This document shows, piece after piece, positions 20,332 through 30,337 of a stretch of 64,000 bases of DNA. Source of the DNA: Streptomyces mobaraensis (GTDB lineage: Bacteria > Actinomycetota > Actinomycetes > Streptomycetales > Streptomycetaceae); the NCBI RefSeq assembly GCF_020099395.1, contig NZ_CP083590.1:2294001-2358000 (forward strand), read 5' to 3'. A program made the position numbers and the translations under genes. Each line of letters begins with the position of its first letter. Within the stretch, counting starts at the first letter, position 1. Under the pieces are notes generated by a model. The model was not told the DNA's origin. It was given only the letters and a program-made list of their open reading frames with translations, and ran no database searches.

Positions 20332-22959
20332 CTACCGCATCAGCACCCCCGCCGCCTCCCCCGAAGCCTCCGCCGGGACGGCGACGAGGCCCATCTCGGC
20401 GCCGTCGGCGAGGAGGCGGTGGCCGGGGAGGATGCGGACGGTGTAGCCGAAGGGGCCCGTGCGGTCGAAGGTGAGCGGGCCCTCGTAGAGGCGGCGGCCG
20501 TCGAGGGCCGAGGTGCCGGCCGGTTTCAGCGGTACGGCCGCCGCTCCGGTGAGCCGGTCGGCGGCGTCCACCCGGCCGGCCAGGGCCTGCACCTCGACGT
20601 CCGACGGATCGAGGTCGCCAAGGGTGACGGTCACCCGGAGGGTGACGGTGGAGCCCAGTTCGGCGGTGCCGTCGAGGGGTCCGTCGGCGGCGGCCTCCAC
20701 GTGGTCCACGGCCACCGTCGGCCAGGCGGCCCGCACCCGGGCCTTCCAGGCGGCGAGTTCCCGCGCCGCGTCGGGCGTGAGGGCGCGCTGCGCCTCCGCC
20801 GCCGGGCCGTAGAGCCGCTCCACGTACTCGCGGACCATCCGCCCGGCGAGGACCTTGGGGCCGAGCGTGCCCAGCGTCGAGCGGACCATCTCGATCCAGC
20901 GGCCGGGCAGCCCGTCGGGGCCGCGGTCGTAGAAGCGGGGTGCGACGCGCTCCTCCAGCAGGTCGTAGAGGGCGGCGGCCTCCAGGTCGTCGCGGCGCTC
21001 CTCGTCGGTGGCCGAGCCGTCGGCGGTGGGGATGGCCCAGCCGAAGTCGGGCTCGTACCACTCGTCCCACCAGCCGTCCAGGACGCTGAGGTTGAGGCAG
21101 CCGTTGAGGGCCGCCTTCATGCCCGAGGTGCCGCACGCCTCCAGCGGGCGCAGCGGGTTGTTCAGCCAGACGTCGCAGCCGGGGTAGAGCTTCTGGGCCA
21201 TGGCCATGCCGTAGTCCGGCAGGAAGACGACGCGGTGCCGGACGCGCGGGTCGTCGGCGAACCGGACGAGCTCCTGCACCAGCCGCTTGCCGCCGTCGTC
21301 GGCCGGGTGGGCCTTGCCCGCGACGACGATCTGGAGCGGCCGCTCCGGGTGGAGCAGCAGCCGGGTGAGCCGCTCGCGGTCCCTGAGCATCAGGGTGAGC
21401 CGCTTGTACGACGGGACGCGGCGGGCGAAGCCGATGGTCAGCACGTCCGGGTCGAGGACGCCGTCGATCCAGCCGAGCTCGGCCGTGCCGGCGCCGCGCT
21501 CCCGCCAGGAGGCGCGCAGCCGTTCGCGGACCTCCTCCACCAGCTGCTCGCGCAGGGTGCGGCGGAGCTCCCAGACGTCGGCGTCGGAGATGTCGGCCAC
21601 CGAGTCCCAGCGTTCGCTGCCGCCGAGGGTGAGCGCGTCCTCCGCGCGGGCGACGCCGATCCGGCGGGCGCCGAGCCGGAAGACCTCGGGGGCGACCCAG
21701 GTGGGCGCGTGGACGCCGTTGGTGATCGAGGTGATCGGCACCTCGGTGTCGTCGAACCCGGGCCACAGGCCCGCGAACATCCTGCGGCTGACCTCCCCGT
21801 GCAGGACGGAGACGCCGTTGGCGCGCTGCGCCAGCCGCAGCCCCATCACCGCCATGTTGAACAGGGCCGGGTCGCCGCCGGGGTAGTCCTCGGCGCCCAG
21901 CCGCAGCACTCTGTCGACGTCGATGCCGGGCAGCTCGGCGCCGTCGGCGAAGTGCCGGGCGACGAGCTCGCGGTCGAAGCGGTCGATGCCGGCGGGGACG
22001 GGGGTGTGGGTGGTGAAGACGGCCCCGGACCGGACGCTCTCCAGCGCGGCGTCGAAGTCCAGTCCGCCCGCGCTGAGTTCGCGGATGCGTTCGAGGCCGA
22101 GGAAACCGGCGTGGCCCTCGTTGGTGTGGAACACCTCGGGGGCGGGGTGGCCGGTGAGCCGGCAGTAGGCGCGGACCGCGCGGACGCCGCCGATGCCCAG
22201 CAGCATCTCCTGGAGCAGCCGGTGCTCGCTGCCGCCGCCGTAGAGGCGGTCGGTGACGTCGCGTTCGCCCGGCGCGTTCTCCTCGACGTCGGAGTCGAGG
22301 AGCAGCAGCGGCACCCGGCCCACCTCGGCCTTCCACACATGGGCGCGGAGCGACCGGCCGCCGGGCAGCGCCAGGGCGACCGTGGCGGGCGAGCCGTCGG
22401 CCTCGCGGAGGAGGGACAGCGGGAGCTCGTTGGGGTCCAGCAGCGGGTAGTGCTCCTGCTGCCAGCCCTCGCGGGACAGGGACTGCCGGAAGTAGCCGTG
22501 CCGGTAGAGCAGCCCCACGCCGATCAGCGGGACGCCCAGGTCGCTGGCGGACTTCAGGTGGTCGCCGGCGAGGATGCCGAGGCCGCCGCTGTACTGCGGG
22601 AGGGCGGCGGTGATGCCGAACTCGGGCGAGAAGTAGGCGACCGCGGCGGGCAGTCCGGGCGGCTGCTCCTGGTACCAGCGGGCGCCGGTGAGGTAGTCGT
22701 GCAGGTCGTCGGCGGCCGCGGCGAGCCGCCTGCGGAACCGGCGGTCGTCGGCGAGGGCGGTCAGCCGGGCGGCCGGCACGGCGCCGAGCAGCCGCAGCGG
22801 ATCGCCGCCGGCCGCCCGCCAGCCCTCGGGATCGAGGGTCTGGAACAGCTCACGGGTCTCGGGGTGCCAGGACCAGCGCAGATTGCGCGCCAGCTCACTG
22901 AGCGGTCGTAGGGGCTCCGGAAGGACGGGGCGCACGCTGAATCGACGAATGGCCTTCAC
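20332..22959 (-). CDS. glgP: Alpha-glucan phosphorylase GlgP
   Basis: An 875-aa protein from GTG 22959 (VKAIRRFSVRPVLPEPLRPL), which matches the usual start of actinobacterial GlgP. An open frame continues upstream but consists of repeats. It has an N-terminal DUF3417-type segment (LARNLRWSWHPETRELF), then the phosphorylase fold: YFSPEFGITAALPQYSGGLGILAGDHLK, VFHTNEGHAGFLGLERI, PSYKRLTLMLRD, and the PLP-lysine region ACGTSGMKAALNGCLNLSVLDGWWDEWY. It releases glucose-1-phosphate from alpha-1,4-glucan ends. It is divergent from the XRE regulator and the glgE operon. Confidence 0.96.
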   Translation of the reverse strand: MKAIRRFSVRPVLPEPLRPLSELARNLRWSWHPETRELFQTLDPEGWRAAGGDPLRLLGAVPAARLTALADDRRFRRRLAAAADDLHDYLTGARWYQEQPPGLPAAVAYFSPEFGITAALPQYSGGLGILAGDHLKSASDLGVPLIGVGLLYRHGYFRQSLSREGWQQEHYPLLDPNELPLSLLREADGSPATVALALPGGRSLRAHVWKAEVGRVPLLLLDSDVEENAPGERDVTDRLYGGGSEHRLLQEMLLGIGGVRAVRAYCRLTGHPAPEVFHTNEGHAGFLGLERIRELSAGGLDFDAALESVRSGAVFTTHTPVPAGIDRFDRELVARHFADGAELPGIDVDRVLRLGAEDYPGGDPALFNMAVMGLRLAQRANGVSVLHGEVSRRMFAGLWPGFDDTEVPITSITNGVHAPTWVAPEVFRLGARRIGVARAEDALTLGGSERWDSVADISDADVWELRRTLREQLVEEVRERLRASWRERGAGTAELGWIDGVLDPDVLTIGFARRVPSYKRLTLMLRDRERLTRLLLHPERPLQIVVAGKAHPADDGGKRLVQELVRFADDPRVRHRVVFLPDYGMAMAQKLYPGCDVWLNNPLRPLEACGTSGMKAALNGCLNLSVLDGWWDEWYEPDFGWAIPTADGSATDEERRDDLEAAALYDLLEERVAPRFYDRGPDGLPGRWIEMVRSTLGTLGPKVLAGRMVREYVERLYGPAAEAQRALTPDAARELAAWKARVRAAWPTVAVDHVEAAADGPLDGTAELGSTVTLRVTVTLGDLDPSDVEVQALAGRVDAADRLTGAAAVPLKPAGTSALDGRRLYEGPLTFDRTGPFGYTVRILPGHRLLADGAEMGLVAVPAEASGEAAGVLMR

Positions 22960-23338
22960 GGGGACGACGGTAGCGGCGCGGGGGCCGCGGTCGCGGCTCA
23001 AGACGCCAAGTGCCTCCTTCTGCTCGAACCGCTTCCCCCGGAGGCGGGCCGTCGCGGTCCCGGCCGGACGCCGGCTCGCGGCCGGTGACGCGGGGAGATC
23101 CCCCGGAGACCCCGCCGACGCGGGCCCGGCCGGTGGCACGGGAATGTCCCCCGGAGGCGCGCCGATGCCGGCCCGGCCGGACGCGCGGCGGCTCGCGGCC
23201 GGTGACGCGTGGGTGTCCCCCGGAGGCCCGCCGTCGCGGTCCCGGCCGGTGGCACCGGGACGTCCCCCTCCGGGCCCCGGGCTGCCTGACACTGGCAGGG
23301 GCAGGCAGCCCCCGCGCGGGCGCGGTTGACTTGCCCCC
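22960..23338. repeat. Divergent intergenic region with imperfect ~117-bp GC-rich repeat
   Basis: Between glgP and the XRE gene, the decamer TCCCCCGGAG recurs at 23099, 23147 and 23216, with a degenerate fourth copy near 23263. The 48/69/47-bp spacing indicates a ~117-bp unit present about twice and built of two related sub-units (GGCTCGCGGCCGGTGACGCG also recurs). No gene is seen. A TTGACT sits 13 bases before the XRE ATG. Confidence 0.7.
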
Positions 23339-24271
23339 ATGGACACTCCTGCCGCCCTGGGCGAATTCCTGCGCACCCGCCGCGCCGCGCTGCGGCCCGA
23401 GGACGTCGGGCTGACCACCTACGGGGGACAGCGCCGGGTGCCCGGGCTGCGCCGCGAGGAGTTGGCGCTGCTGGCGGGGGTCAGCACGGCGTACTACACC
23501 CGGCTGGAGCAGGGGCAGTCCGTGAACGCCTCGGACGGCGTGCTGGACGCGCTGGCGCGGGCGCTGCGGCTGAGCCCGGACGAGTACGCGCACCTGCGGA
23601 ACCTGGCGCGTCCCGGCCGTCCCGCGCCCCGCGCCGCCGCGGCCCGGCCCGCGCGGGTGCGGCCCGGGGTGCGGCGGCTGGTGGCGGCGCTGGACGGGAT
23701 CCCGGCCGTCGTCCTGAACCACCGCTACGACGTGCTGGACTGGAACCCCCTGGGCCACGCCCTGACCGCGGGGCACCTGGCCGCCGACGGCCCGCACCGC
23801 GCCGCCGCGCGCCCCAACTCCCAGCGGCTGCTCTTCCTCGACCCGCACGTGCGGGACCTCTACCCGCGCTGGGACCTGGAGGCGCGGCGGGCGGTGTCGG
23901 CGCTGCGGCTGGCCGCGGGCGAGCACCCGGACGACCCGGCGCTGGCCGAGCTGATCGGGGAACTGAGCATGAAGAGCCCGGAGTTCGCGTCGCTGTGGGC
24001 CCGGCATCCGGTGCGGTCCTGCGTGACGGGGACCAAGGATTTCCACCACCCGCTGGTGGGCCCGCTGACGCTGACGTTCGAGATGCTGCGGGTGCCGGCG
24101 GCGGAGGGCCCCGGGCAGTCGCTGCTGACGTTCAGCGCGGAGCCGGGGAGCCCGTCGGAGGCGGGGCTGCGGCTGCTGGGGACGACGCTGGAGCCCGCCG
24201 GTGCACGGGCCCCGGGAGGCGCCGTCGCCCCGCGCGTGGAACACGACCGCCAGAGGCCGACCGCGCACTGA
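23339..24271 (+). CDS. XRE-family regulator with MmyB-like sensing domain
   Basis: A 310-aa protein. The N-terminal HTH_XRE spans ~5-85 (LGEFLRTRRAALRPEDVGL, LRREELALLAGVSTAYYTRLEQGQ). The MmyB-like PAS-fold ligand domain spans ~105-270 (VLNHRYDVLDWNPLGHALT, NSQRLLFLDPHVRDLYPRWD, FHHPLVGPLTLTFEMLRV), which binds fatty-acid-like ligands in studied relatives. The ~35-residue C-tail is disordered. There is no good Shine-Dalgarno before ATG 23339, so it may be leaderless. It sits between glgP and glgE but is not known to control them. Most family members act on a neighbouring oxidoreductase, and none is present here. Confidence 0.92.
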   Translation: MDTPAALGEFLRTRRAALRPEDVGLTTYGGQRRVPGLRREELALLAGVSTAYYTRLEQGQSVNASDGVLDALARALRLSPDEYAHLRNLARPGRPAPRAAAARPARVRPGVRRLVAALDGIPAVVLNHRYDVLDWNPLGHALTAGHLAADGPHRAAARPNSQRLLFLDPHVRDLYPRWDLEARRAVSALRLAAGEHPDDPALAELIGELSMKSPEFASLWARHPVRSCVTGTKDFHHPLVGPLTLTFEMLRVPAAEGPGQSLLTFSAEPGSPSEAGLRLLGTTLEPAGARAPGGAVAPRVEHDRQRPTAH

Positions 24272-24313
24272 TGCTCCGGTACGAGGCGGAAATACGCCGC
24301 GCCTACACCCGGG

Positions 24314-24347
24314 CCTTCGAAGGCCGGAAGTCGCTACGACCTTCGAA
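24314..24347. promoter_or_regulatory. CCTTCGAA inverted repeat after the XRE gene
   Basis: CCTTCGAAGG is itself palindromic, and CCTTCGAA recurs 16 bases later. It is either a weak terminator for the XRE gene or an operator. Confidence 0.35.
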
Positions 24348-24620
24348 CGCCGGGCGGGCGCGGCGTTCCCCCATCCGGCCGTCGGCGGCCCCCGGTCGTC
24401 ACATTGCACACGGTCGGCCCAGCGGGGAGACTCCCTACGAGTGACGGAGGCCCCGCCGCCCTCCTCGGGCGGTACCGGGGGAACTACGCACCGGTAGGCC
24501 GGGCGGTGCGGGCATGTCCGCCAGGGTCCGGTGGGAAAGCTCCCCCGGTGCGGGGACCCCGCGCCCCCGTCCGCTCGCCCCCAGGACGACCCCCTCGGTA
24601 TTTCCGCACTTCCCGCTCGT

Positions 24621-24640
24621 CAGGTTTTCGCAGGTTTTCC
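24621..24640. repeat. 10-bp tandem direct repeat upstream of glgE
   Basis: CAGGTTTTCG is directly followed by CAGGTTTTCC. A one-turn direct repeat about 160 bp upstream of glgE could be a tandem activator site of the OmpR/SARP kind; this is inference. Confidence 0.4.
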
Positions 24641-24798
24641 GGCGCCCGGCCGGGTGAATGCGGACAGGTGCAGCCCTGCCCGCGTTCTCCCGGCCGTCGG
24701 GGCAGCGGATAGAAAGAACGGAACGCGCCAGATCCCCCGTCAGCATCCGTCATCAACCGGGCACTTCTCCGGTTTCCCCTCGGACCCCAGGTGATTCC

Positions 24799-26798
24799 AT
24801 GATCGGTCGCATTCCCGTCCTGGACCTCGCCCCGCTCGTGGACTGCGGCCGCAGACCGGCGAAGGCAGTGGTCGGCGAGTCCTTCGAGGTCACCGCCACG
24901 GTTTTCCGCGAAGGCCATGACGCGGTGGGCGCGAACGTGGTACTGCGGGACGCTTCGGGCCGGTCGGGGCCGTGGACGCCGATGCGGGAGCTCGCCCCGG
25001 GCACGGACCGGTGGGGCGCCGAGGTCACCCCGGACGCGGAGGGCCGCTGGACGTACGCGGTCGAGGCGTGGAGCGACCCGGTGAGCACCTGGCGGCACGC
25101 GGCCCGGATCAAGGTGCCGGCGGGCATCGACACGGAGCTGGTGCTGGAGGAGGGCGCCCGGCTGTACGAGCGGGCGGCGGGCGGCGTGCCCAAGAGCGAG
25201 GGCCGGGAGGCGGTGCTGGCCGCGGTTGACGCCCTGCGCGACACCGAGCGGCCGGTGGCCGACCGGCTGGCCGCCGCGCTGGCCCCGGCCGTCTCGGCCG
25301 CCCTGGCCGCGCACCCGCTGCGCGAACTGGTCACCTCCACCCGGCCGCTGCCGCTGCTGGTGGAGCGGGAGCGGGCGCTGTTCGGCTCGTGGTACGAGCT
25401 GTTCCCGCGCTCGGAGGGGGCGGTGGTGACGGCGGCCGGGCCGCCGGTGAGCGGGACGTTCCGGACGGCGGCCAAGCGGCTGCCGGCCGTGGCGCGGATG
25501 GGCTTCGACGTCGTCTATCTGCCGCCCATCCACCCCATCGGCACCTCCTTCCGCAAGGGCCCCAACAACGCGCTGAGCGCGGGCCCGTACGACGTCGGCA
25601 GCCCGTGGGCGATCGGCTCGGCCGACGGCGGGCACGACGCGATCCACCCGGACCTCGGCACCTTCGAGGACTTCGACCACTTCGTGGCCACGGCGCGCGA
25701 GCTGCGGATGGAGGTGGCACTGGACTTCGCCCTGCAGTGCTCCCCCGACCACCCCTGGGTGGACAAGCACCCGGAGTGGTTCCACCACCGCGCGGACGGC
25801 TCGATCGCGTACGCCGAGAACCCGCCGAAGAAGTACCAGGACATCTACCCGCTGGCGTTCGACGCGGACTTCGACGGGCTGGTGCGGGAGACGCTGCGGC
25901 TGCTGCGGTTCTGGATGGACCGCGGGGTGCGGATCTTCCGGGTGGACAACCCGCACACCAAGCCGGTCGCCTTCTGGGAGAAGGTGATCGCGGACATCGG
26001 CCGCACCGACCCCGATGTGATCTTCCTGGCCGAGGCGTTCACCCGGCCCGCGATGATGCGCACCCTCGCCGCGGTCGGCTTCCAGCAGTCGTACACCTAC
26101 TTCACCTGGCGCAACTCCAAGCAGGAGCTCACCGATTACCTCACCGAGCTCTCGCGTGACTCGGCCGCCGTGATGCGCCCCAACCTCTTCGTCAACACCC
26201 CTGACATCCTGCACGCCTACCTCCAGGAGGGCGGCCGCGCGGCGTTCGAGATCCGGGCCGTGCTCGCCGCCACCCTCTCCCCGTCCTGGGGCGTCTACGC
26301 CGGCTACGAGCTGTGCGAGCACGTCCCCGCCAAGCCCGGCAGCGAGGAGTACCTGGACTCGGAGAAGTACCAACTGCGGCCGCGCGACTGGGAGTCGGCC
26401 GAGCGCGCGGGGCGCAGCCTGGCTCCCCTGATCACCGTGCTCAACCGGCTGCGAAGGCGGCACCCGGCTCTGCGGCGCCTGCGCAACCTCCGCTTCCACC
26501 ACGTCGACAACGACGCCGTCATCGCCTACTCCAAGCGCTGCGACGGCCCGGGCGGAGACTGCGTGGTGACGGTCGTCAACCTCGACCCCCACCACACCCA
26601 GGAGGCGACGGTCTCGTTGGACATGCCGGAGCTCGGCCTCGACTGGCACGAGACCTTCCCGGTGCGCGACGAGCTCACCGGCGAGACCTACCACTGGGGC
26701 AGGGACAACTATGTGCGCCTTGAGCCGGGCCGCGCGATCGCGCCCGCGCACGTGTTCTCGCTGCGACCGTCCTCACCGATCGGAGGGTCACCCACACC

Positions 26799-26802
<4 letters not shown>
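24799..26802 (+). CDS. glgE: Alpha-1,4-glucan:maltose-1-phosphate maltosyltransferase GlgE
   Basis: A 667-aa protein from ATG 24799 ([27 protein letters not shown]), the usual GlgE start. Domain N is an Ig-like dimerisation module, then insert S and a GH13_3 barrel. [27 protein letters not shown] and [10 protein letters not shown] carry the nucleophile Asp383. [12 protein letters not shown] carries the acid Glu412; the 29-residue spacing equals that reported for Streptomyces GlgE1. It extends alpha-1,4-glucan with maltosyl units from alpha-maltose-1-phosphate in the cytoplasm. The stop overlaps the treS start (ATGA), so the two are translationally coupled. Confidence 0.97.
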
Positions 26803-28520
<1,718 letters not shown>

Positions 28521-28530
28521 CCGGCAGGCG

Positions 28531-28577
28531 GGGGGCGGGAAAACCGGCTGCGGGCCGCACCCGGTTTTCCCGCCCCC
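28531..28577 (+). terminator. Perfect 17-bp hairpin between treS and the maltokinase gene
   Basis: GGGGGCGGGAAAACCGG pairs exactly with CCGGTTTTCCCGCCCCC around a 13-nt loop, starting 11 bp after the treS stop. Only C-rich sequence follows and there is no U-tract. It may terminate, attenuate or protect the 3' end of glgE-treS mRNA. Confidence 0.8.
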
Positions 28578-28780
28578 GCCCCGGGCACCCTCACTACTAC
28601 GCACAGACCGGCCCGGATCAAAGGGTTCCGGTACGGCGCGCGCTGACCGTACGGACGATCCTGGCCGGACACTCCCGCCGCCTTCGGCGGGAGCGCCCCG
28701 ACGCACCGCACACTGGCCAAAGCCGCAATCCGGGACACTGTGCCCCATCGTCGTGTGCCCCGGGGAAAGGACGCGACGCC

Positions 28781-30295
28781 ATGTCGGACGCTGTACCGCC
28801 CCGCCGGGAGACCGCCCCGGGGGCGGAGAGCCCCGGGTCCGCACCGTCCGGCGTCGCCGCCGCGCCGCCGCTCCCCCTTGAGGGTTCCGACCGCCTTGAG
28901 AGTTCCGACCGTCTTGAGGATTCCGACCGCGCCGAGGCGCTGCTGTCCTCACTGGCCCCGCCCCTGGTCGACTGGCTGCCCCGGCAGCGCTGGTTCGCCG
29001 GCAAGGGCAGCCCGGTCACCGGGCTCACCCCGGTCACCGCCGTCGACCTGCTGCCCGTCGGCCCGGCCGGGGGCGCGCCCGGCCTGCTGCACCTCCTCGT
29101 CCGCGCCCGGCAGTCCGGGACCGGCTCCGACGACTGCTACCAGCTGCTGCTCGGCGTCCGGCACGTGCTGCCGCCGCACCTCGCGCCCGCGCTCGTCGGC
29201 CGCCCGGAGGACGGGCCGCTGCGCGGGCTCGCCGTGTACGAGGCGCTGGCCGACCCCCGGCTGGCCGGGCTGCTGCTGGAGCGGCTGCGGGTGCCCGGCC
29301 GGCTCGGCCCGCTGCGGTTCGCCCGCGAGCCGCACGGCGACCTGCCGGCCGGCCTCGCCCCCCGGCTCCTCGGGGTCGAGCAGTCCAACTCCTCGGTGGT
29401 GTACGGCGACACGTACATCCTCAAGCTCTTCCGCCGCGTGGGCCCCGGCGTCAACCCGGACCTCGAACTCCCCCGGGCCCTCGCCCGTACCGGCTGCGCC
29501 CGGGTCCCCGCGCCCGTGGCCTGGTACGAGGCCGAACCGCCGGGCGCGGCCGAGCCGATGACCCTCGGCGTCCTCCAGCCGTTCCTGCCCGGCTCCGCCG
29601 ACGGCTGGCGGCTCGCCCTCGACGCGCTGGCGGCGGGGGCCGACTTCGCCGCTTCCGCGCGCGCCCTGGGGCAGGCCACCGCCGAGGTGCACCGCGCCCT
29701 CGCCGCCGCCCTCCCGACCGTCGACCTGGACCCGCCGCGGCTGGAGCGGATCGCCGCCGCCATGCGCCGCCGGCTGGACGTGACCGCCGAGGCCGTCCCG
29801 GCGCTCCGCCCGTACCGGGACGCGCTGCGCGCCGCCTACGACGAACTGACCCGCCCGCCCGGTCCCGGCCGGCCGCGCCGCGCCCAGCGGATCCACGGCG
29901 ACCTGCACCTCGGGCAGGCGCTGCGGACCGCGGACGGCCGCTGGTCGCTGATCGACTTCGAGGGCGAGCCGGCCCGGCCGCTGGCCGAGCGGCGCCGCCC
30001 GCAGCCGGTCGAGCAGGACGTCGCGGGCATGCTCCGCTCCTTCGACTACGCGGCGGCGGTCGGCCGGGCGGCCGGCACCGACTGGGCGCCGCGCGCCCGG
30101 GAGGCGTACTGCGACGGCTACGCCGCCGCCCACCACGACCCGCGCGAGGACGGCCCGCTGCTGGTCGCGCAGGAGACCGACAAGGCCGTCTACGAAGTGC
30201 TGTACGAGGCCCGGCACCGGCCGGACTGGCTCCCCGTGCCGCTGTCCGCGATCCGCCGGCTCGCTGAGCGGGCGGACGGCGTCCGGCGGCCCTGA
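28781..30295 (+). CDS. mak: Maltokinase (Mak/Pep2)
   Basis: A 504-aa protein from ATG 28781. Residues ~30-50 are an in-frame 18-bp triplicate repeat coding EGSDR/ESSDR/EDSDR. The conserved N-cap is LVDWLPRQRWFAGKG, typical of maltokinases. The kinase C-lobe has the catalytic loop RIHGDLHLGQAL and metal-binding IDFEGEPARPLAERRRPQP, followed by QDVAGMLRSFDYAA. It phosphorylates maltose to alpha-maltose-1-phosphate with ATP, giving the GlgE donor. It is separated from treS by 260 bp containing a strong hairpin, so its expression may be partly independent. glgB starts 42 bp downstream. Confidence 0.95.
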   Translation: MSDAVPPRRETAPGAESPGSAPSGVAAAPPLPLEGSDRLESSDRLEDSDRAEALLSSLAPPLVDWLPRQRWFAGKGSPVTGLTPVTAVDLLPVGPAGGAPGLLHLLVRARQSGTGSDDCYQLLLGVRHVLPPHLAPALVGRPEDGPLRGLAVYEALADPRLAGLLLERLRVPGRLGPLRFAREPHGDLPAGLAPRLLGVEQSNSSVVYGDTYILKLFRRVGPGVNPDLELPRALARTGCARVPAPVAWYEAEPPGAAEPMTLGVLQPFLPGSADGWRLALDALAAGADFAASARALGQATAEVHRALAAALPTVDLDPPRLERIAAAMRRRLDVTAEAVPALRPYRDALRAAYDELTRPPGPGRPRRAQRIHGDLHLGQALRTADGRWSLIDFEGEPARPLAERRRPQPVEQDVAGMLRSFDYAAAVGRAAGTDWAPRAREAYCDGYAAAHHDPREDGPLLVAQETDKAVYEVLYEARHRPDWLPVPLSAIRRLAERADGVRRP

Positions 30296-30337
30296 CCGCA
30301 CCCGTCCCCCCTTGATGACTTCCGGGAGGAAGACCCC

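Larger units (their letters stand above)
24272..24798. other. 527-bp intergenic region upstream of glgE
   Basis: No gene is supported. It contains an inverted repeat TTCGAAGG (24316-24323) / CCTTCGAA (24340-24347) just after the XRE gene and a 10-bp tandem repeat at 24621-24640, in an AT-richer stretch (about 24590-24640) that may be promoter DNA for glgE. Confidence 0.5.

Noticed and set aside
23048..23270. Possible CRISPR array
   Set aside because: Repeats are imperfect, contiguous and of uneven period, without unique spacers or cas genes.
22960..23418. N-terminal extension of glgP across the repeat region
   Set aside because: The frame stays open, but the sequence is repeat-derived Pro/Arg-rich and overlaps the XRE gene. 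GlgP homologues begin at VKAIRRF.
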